64,000 nt of DNA from Mesorhizobium_G sp050247155 (GTDB lineage: Bacteria > Pseudomonadota > Alphaproteobacteria > Rhizobiales > Rhizobiaceae). The notes below the pieces were generated by a model, which saw only the letters and a program-made list of their open reading frames with translations, did not search any database and was not told the origin of the DNA. Made by a program: the position numbers and the translations under genes. How positions within the stretch are numbered: position 1 is the first letter of the stretch; each line of letters opens with the position of its first letter. The stretch is from the NCBI GenBank assembly GCA_050247155.1, contig JBFWUS010000017.1, forward strand, positions 10,664-74,663, in the 5' to 3' direction. Below are positions 59,850 to 64,000 of the stretch, in pieces.

Positions 59850-60838
59850 CGCCGACCCGGAGCCTCGTTGAACTGAAGCCCAAAATCACCGTGATCGGCG
59901 TGGGTGGGGGCGGCGGAAACGCTGTCAACAACATGATCGCGCAGAACCTGCAAGGCGCGGAGTTCGTCGTTGCGAACACCGATGCCCAGGCACTGACCAT
60001 GTCGAAGGCGTCACGTCTGATCCAGTTGGGCGCGAACACGACCGAGGGGTTGGGCGCCGGCTCGCTGCCTGACGTCGGGCACGCGGCCGCCGAAGAATCG
60101 ATCGACGAGATCATGGACCATCTTGCGGGAACGCATATGTGTTTCGTGACCGCTGGCATGGGCGGCGGAACCGGAACTGGGGCCGCGCCAGTCATTGCCC
60201 AAGCCGCCCGCCACGCCGGCATTCTCACCGTGGGCGTCGTCACCAAGCCGTTCGTCTTCGAGGGCCGCCGCCGGATGCAGGCGGCGGAGCAAGGTATCGA
60301 GCGCCTCCGCGAATGCGCCGACACCGTGATCGTCATCCCGAATCAGAACCTTTTCCGGGTCGCGGATGCCAAGACGACCTTCGCGGATTCATTCGCCATG
60401 GCAGATCGCGTTCTCTATCAAGGTGTCGGTTGCATCACCGACCTGATCGTAAAGGAAGGGCTGATCAATCTCGACTTCGCCGACGTGAGAGCCGTGATGC
60501 GCGACAAGGGACGCGCCATGATGGGCACCGGCGAGGCGTACGGACAGGACCGAGCAAAGGCTGCTGCTGAAGCGGCGATCGCAAACCCGCTTTTCGACGA
60601 GGCATCGGTGGGAGGCGCAAAAGGTGTCCTTGTCTCGATTTCCGGCGGGCCGGATATGACGCTGTTCGAAATCGACGAAGCTGCAACCCGCATACGAGAA
60701 GAAGTCGATCCGGACGCCGACATCATCGTCGGCGCCATATACGATGACGCACTCGAGGGAAAATTCAAGGTGTCGGTCGTTGCGACCGGGCTTCGGCAGA
60801 CGGCAGAGGTGATCGAGTTCGGGCAGAGGATTGCTTGA
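59846..60838 (+). CDS. Short FtsZ homologue without C-terminal tail
   Basis: 330 residues. The tubulin signature GMGGGTGTGAAPVIAQAARH is intact, VIGVGGGGGNAVNNMI is the N-terminal nucleotide loop, and the T7 catalytic loop NLDFADVRAVMRDKGRAMMG is canonical, so GTP hydrolysis and polymerisation should be possible. The protein ends at EVIEFGQRIA directly after the C-terminal domain. The long linker and the FtsA/ZipA-binding peptide of the main FtsZ (about 500-600 residues in rhizobia) are missing. A short tail-less FtsZ2 is known from Sinorhizobium. It starts with an ATGA overlap to fabF, an unusual partnership. It could poison or modify the Z-ring. Confidence 0.93.
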   Translation: MTPTRSLVELKPKITVIGVGGGGGNAVNNMIAQNLQGAEFVVANTDAQALTMSKASRLIQLGANTTEGLGAGSLPDVGHAAAEESIDEIMDHLAGTHMCFVTAGMGGGTGTGAAPVIAQAARHAGILTVGVVTKPFVFEGRRRMQAAEQGIERLRECADTVIVIPNQNLFRVADAKTTFADSFAMADRVLYQGVGCITDLIVKEGLINLDFADVRAVMRDKGRAMMGTGEAYGQDRAKAAAEAAIANPLFDEASVGGAKGVLVSISGGPDMTLFEIDEAATRIREEVDPDADIIVGAIYDDALEGKFKVSVVATGLRQTAEVIEFGQRIA

Positions 60839-60976
60839 ATGAGCGCTCTGATGTCCGGCAGGATTCCGATTGCCACGTCTCAGTTCTCATCCGGCCCAAT
60901 CTCCTCGACGCCAAAAACCTAAGCAACAGTCGCCTACTGCCACCGAAAGTCATGTGCAAAACACGGAGATCGATGG

Positions 60977-61837
60977 ATGCTAGCCTCGCCCAAACCAGAG
61001 CCGAACCTCCTGCAAATATCGGATACGCTTAGCCTGCGGTATGAAATGACCGGCGATGGGCCGCCATTGGTGCTCATGCACACGATCCGCACGCAGCTCG
61101 AATATTTTCGCAGTTTGGCGCCTCACCTCGCCAAATCCTATACGGTCTATGCCATCGATCTTCCTGGGCACGGTCATTCGCCCATAGATCCACGTGCGGC
61201 CTTCGATGAGCCCTATTTCAGGCAAGGCGTCATCGGCTTCATCGAGAAACTTAACCTCGCGGACGTCACGCTCGTCGGCGAATCGATCGGCGGCGCACTG
61301 GCTCTCACGGTTGCTGCCGCAATTCCGGAGCGGGTCAAGCGCGTCTTCGCGATCAACCCTTACGACTACGACACGCGGTATGGAGATGGCCTCCGCCGCG
61401 GCAACTGGTTCGCGAACCTCATCATCGGATCTTTGCAAATCCCAATACTGGGCCCGTTCAATGCGTGGATGGAAAACAAGATCGTGCTCGGTAAGATCAT
61501 GGGCGGCGGATATCACGATCCGCGTAAACTTCCTTCCGACCTCCTGACCGAGTTTGGCCGCGTGGCCAACCGTCCTGGATACAGGCGCATCGCGCGCAAG
61601 GTGCTGGCAGGGTGGCGATCCTGGAGCAAAGCGCGGGATCAATATCGGCTTGTCTCAGCGCCCGTGACACTGATCTATGGCGATAGCGATTGGTCGCGCC
61701 CCAACGAACGGGAGAGAACGCGATCACTGCTTCCTGGCGCGCGCATGTTCACGCTCAAGAATACCGGACATTTTTCAGCGGTCGAAAATCCATCGGAGCT
61801 TGCCCGCATCATACTGAGGACCGCCGACGTCGACTAA
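60977..61837 (+). CDS. Alpha/beta hydrolase downstream of the FtsZ-like gene
   Basis: 286 residues. The first strand and oxyanion region are PPLVLMHTIRTQLEYF, the nucleophile elbow is LVGESIGGALAL (Ser in GESIG), the acid is in LIYGDSDWSRPNE and the His in LKNTGHFSAVENP. No signal peptide. A cap-domain stretch lies near residues 140-200 (GNWFANLIIGSLQIPILGPF). GGAG lies upstream of the start. It follows the FtsZ-like gene by 138 bp on the same strand, so it may belong to the same unit or have its own promoter. It could hydrolyse an ester or lactone linked to the exported compound. Confidence 0.85.
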   Translation: MLASPKPEPNLLQISDTLSLRYEMTGDGPPLVLMHTIRTQLEYFRSLAPHLAKSYTVYAIDLPGHGHSPIDPRAAFDEPYFRQGVIGFIEKLNLADVTLVGESIGGALALTVAAAIPERVKRVFAINPYDYDTRYGDGLRRGNWFANLIIGSLQIPILGPFNAWMENKIVLGKIMGGGYHDPRKLPSDLLTEFGRVANRPGYRRIARKVLAGWRSWSKARDQYRLVSAPVTLIYGDSDWSRPNERERTRSLLPGARMFTLKNTGHFSAVENPSELARIILRTADVD

Positions 61838-61977
61838 GCTATTCGGGCGTTGCGACGCGAATCGGGCGGGTGCCGATCGGCGCCCCTGTGACGGCATCTA
61901 CGGCCACAGGCTGAATCTCTTCTCCTGTCTCCGCATCCATGAACCGCGTAAGCCTTCCCTCGCCGCGGTGTTTGCGT

Positions 61978-62765
61978 CCCCAGCGGTGAGATGTGCCTGA
62001 GCAGATGATCTGGAATCTCGCGACGCGCGTTACGTAAGTGGTTGACGGCCCGTTCGATATAGACCGTGTTCCAGTGCACGATCGCGCTGACGACGAGATT
62101 GAGCCCGGACGCGCGGAAGACTTGGCTTTCGAAAGATCTGTCACGGATCTCACCACGCTCGTGGAAGAAGACCGCGCGCTTCAGCTTATGCGCGGCCTCG
62201 CCCTTGTTGAGACCGGCCTGACAGCGCCGGCGCAATGCCGGACTTGAGTACCACTCGATCATAAAGAGAGACCGCTCGATGCGACCGATTTCGCGTAGAG
62301 CTCTGGCAAGCTGGCTTTCCTTCGGTGATGCCGAGAGCTTTTTAAGGATCGTGGACGGCACGACGGACCGCGTGGTGATCGACGCCGCCGGATGGAGCAG
62401 GTCGTCCCAATGGTCGAGAATCAGGCTGGCGTTGATCGGGGCGCCAATGTGGCTCGACAGAGCCGGGTACGCATCGCCTTTCTCGAACGTGTGGAATTTT
62501 CGGTCCTTGAGGTTCCGCAGCCTCGGTGCGAACCGCTTGCCGATCAGGGCGAACAGCCCAAAGACGTGATCGCTCGCGCCGCCGGTATCGGTAAAGTGTT
62601 CCTGGATGTCGAGGATCGTGACCTGATCGAATAGTCCATCGAGCACATAGGCCGCTTCGCTTTCGGTCGGGCTGATGGGCAGAATGCTGAAGTAGCCGTA
62701 CTGATCTGACAGATGGCTATAGAACTTCGCGCCCGGCTCGCTGCCGTGTGACTTTTCATGGAAAG
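61978..62765 (-). pseudogene. C-terminal part of a Tn3-family transposase
   Basis: The minus frame reads GAKFYSHLSDQYGYFSILPI and YVLDGLFDQVTILDIQEHFT, then DTGGASDHVFGLFALIGKRF, RSLFMIEWYSSPALRRRCQA, GLNKGEAAHKLKRAVFFHER and NTVYIERAVNHLRNARREIP. This is the catalytic domain of Tn3-type transposases (about 265 of some 990 residues). The N-terminal two thirds are absent, cut by the ISL3 fragment. At the 3' side the family pattern stops after HISPLG, where a normal TnpA would continue to its C-terminus. A different frame then carries on to 61839 (GEGRLTRFMDAETGEEIQPV), which I do not recognise. Confidence 0.8.
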
Positions 62766-63160
62766 AGGGGTCTGACGCAAACTCGCTGCACCTATGGCTC
62801 AAGTCGCGCCGACGAGACGCGCCTGGAGCAGATCGATCTTTGCGCGGCCGTACATCTGCCGCTTGATGAGTTTGAGCTTGGTTATCTGACCTTCGGTCTG
62901 GCCATTCGACCACGGAGAGATGATGGCGTTGCGAACGGCGTCGATATCCTTTTTGGACAGATCGTCGCGCGCTAACGTCATGAGCCTGGCGATGCTTCGC
63001 GCCGAAGGCGTGCGGACAAGCGCGCTTTGATCGGCCTTTTCAGCCAGCCGTCTGCGCCTCGCCCATTCAGAAACGACGCCGATCTGGCCAGGGAATCCCT
63101 TCTCGCGCATTTCGCGCCATAACGCCGACGCATTGCGCGCGCCCTGCAAGCATCGCGCGT
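62766..63160 (-). pseudogene. ISL3-family transposase fragment with an internal deletion
   Basis: On the minus strand the 3' part of an ISL3 transposase is recognisable: NASALWREMREKGFPGQIGV, then SEWARRRR, PSARSIARLMTLARDDLSKK, and finally SPWSNGQTEGQITKLKLIKR with QMYGRAKIDLLQARLVGAT and the stop at 62799. Between DLSKKD and AVRNAIISPW about 50 residues of the normal protein are missing, and the N-terminal half is gone. The end of the element, near 62766-62798, is inserted in the Tn3 transposase gene. It is a nested, dead mobile-element scar. Confidence 0.75.
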
Positions 63161-63401
63161 CAGGAGTGCATAGACGCGCAATTGTGCGTCTCCCTTCGGG
63201 ACCGGGCTGCGGGCTTCGCTGAAGCCCGGCCGTTGGCCGGTCTTCACCCTGCGGGCGCGCATCCCTGACGCGGAGCGTTGCCGCAGCGTCGGCGCGCACA
63301 TCCGCGCAAGCAGGGCCGCAGAGGCAGAGGGTGGGCCGGGAGGCGGCGGCGGGTGAGCGGCCGGGAGAGAGGCTCCTGGCGCCCGCCGCGGAGTTGCACC
63401 C

Positions 63402-64000
63402 ATGACCCACATGGAAATCCAGACGCCGTCGCGCACCGCGGCCAACGGCTACAAGGTTGACGTCAGCCGCGGCCAGCGCATCGGCCGCGTGTCGTCGGAA
63501 TGGTTCAACCGGCCGGACGACGAACGGTATTTGTCCCTGACCGATCTCAACAATGCGGTGAAGCGGCGGTCCGAGAGGAGCAAAACCCGCATCGTCGAGA
63601 GCGAGGCAATCCGGGTCGAGGCATCCCGTGACAATCCGGAGCGGTTGACGCTCATGTTGCCGGACGCGCGCGCGCCGGCCGCGCCGACACACTGGAGTTT
63701 CGGGCAACTCGCCAGCCTGGTCGGCGCGCCCGCTACCTATCTGCGCCAGCTTCCTGCCGCGCTCGCTGGCATCAATCTGCAATATGGGCTCTCCACGCAC
63801 CGGGCCGAGCAGGTGAAGACGCTAGAACTCGAGAACGACCGTCTCGAGCTGCGGGCGGTGACCGGCCCTGACTATGGCAGAATTTTCGACCATGAACTCG
63901 TTGATGCGGTCCAGAAGATCGCCGGCAACGGCACCGGCGACACACGCTGGAAAGTTCCGGGCGTGCTCGACTGGTCAACCAGCATCTACAACCCCAATGT
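63402..64000 (+). CDS. DUF932 plasmid protein, N-terminal part (runs off the window)
   Basis: The frame from ATG at 63402 (GGAG 9 bp upstream) has no stop before the window edge; about 199 codons are visible. It starts MTHMEIQTPSRTAANGYKVD. Other stretches are SEWFNRPDDERYLSLTDLNN, HWSFGQLASLVGAPATYLRQ and NDRLELRAVTGPDYGRIFDH, typical of DUF932 (phage/plasmid-like) proteins. These are common near conjugation and anti-restriction genes on rhizobial plasmids. Function unknown. The leader between 63180 and 63400 is very GC-rich, with a hairpin-forming part (GGGCTTCGCTGAAGCCC) and no gene. Confidence 0.75.
   Translation, partial: MTHMEIQTPSRTAANGYKVDVSRGQRIGRVSSEWFNRPDDERYLSLTDLNNAVKRRSERSKTRIVESEAIRVEASRDNPERLTLMLPDARAPAAPTHWSFGQLASLVGAPATYLRQLPAALAGINLQYGLSTHRAEQVKTLELENDRLELRAVTGPDYGRIFDHELVDAVQKIAGNGTGDTRWKVPGVLDWSTSIYNPN

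Noticed and set aside
1..64000. CRISPR array, tRNA or rRNA genes
   Set aside because: No regularly spaced identical repeats, no cloverleaf with CCA-type end and no rRNA-like stretch were seen.

Overview
The window is GC-rich alphaproteobacterial DNA. The gene content points to a Hyphomicrobiales (rhizobial) host, probably close to Mesorhizobium or other Phyllobacteriaceae. The centre carries a complete repABC replication/partition locus (34983-38619) with its countertranscript RNA, and next to it a DUF1612 (RHE_PE00001-type) gene, a VapBC pair, a tyrosine recombinase and an AbiE pair. The window is therefore most simply part of a repABC plasmid or chromid. The species call is inference from gene families, not from a database search.

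Left part (1-11910): one long minus-strand catabolic operon runs from an ABC importer (ATPase, binding protein, two permeases) through a SnoaL-fold protein, an HpsN-type dehydrogenase, an SDR, a second SnoaL-type protein, a cupin, a broken MetE-like gene and an alpha/beta hydrolase that leaves the window. A third SnoaL-type protein is transcribed divergently, followed by a convergent LacI regulator. Two near-identical palindromes mark its likely operators. At 11945-13004 lie debris and a dead IS5-type transposase.

13071-22507: a cupin gene, then a minus-strand operon with the three subunits of an acetone-carboxylase/hydantoinase-type enzyme, an SDR and a ChoX-like choline-binding protein, with a LuxR-type and a LysR-type regulator upstream. 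A decayed UvrD-like helicase tail follows (22655-22960). 23057-29317 is a CUT2 (ribose-type) sugar ABC operon with its LacI regulator, two copies of a perfect or near-perfect operator and one unrecognised 450-aa protein.

29685-41625 is the plasmid backbone: DUF1612 protein, VapBC, an unrecognised protein translationally coupled to vapC, a tyrosine recombinase, a decayed second recombinase, an inverted degenerate copy of the repA/repB junction, repABC, and the AbiE type IV toxin-antitoxin pair. 42023-48791 is an SOS mutagenesis cassette (LexA box, imuA, imuB, dnaE2, dinB). It is followed by msrA, a frameshifted double cold-shock-domain gene and, on the minus strand, a small RNA with three CCTCCTCCC loops that looks like the alpha-r14 family.

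50798-61837 is the most unusual block. A minus-strand RND efflux operon (periplasmic protein, adaptor, NTF2-like protein, RND pump; no outer-membrane channel) diverges from a tightly overlapping plus-strand operon: TetR regulator, PaaI-type thioesterase, Bcr/CflA-like MFS exporter, FabF-type ketosynthase and a short tail-less FtsZ, followed by an alpha/beta hydrolase. A cell-division GTPase and a fatty-acid condensing enzyme are thus under the same apparent control as two exporters. The right edge (61978-64000) holds Tn3 and ISL3 transposase fragments and the start of a DUF932 plasmid gene.
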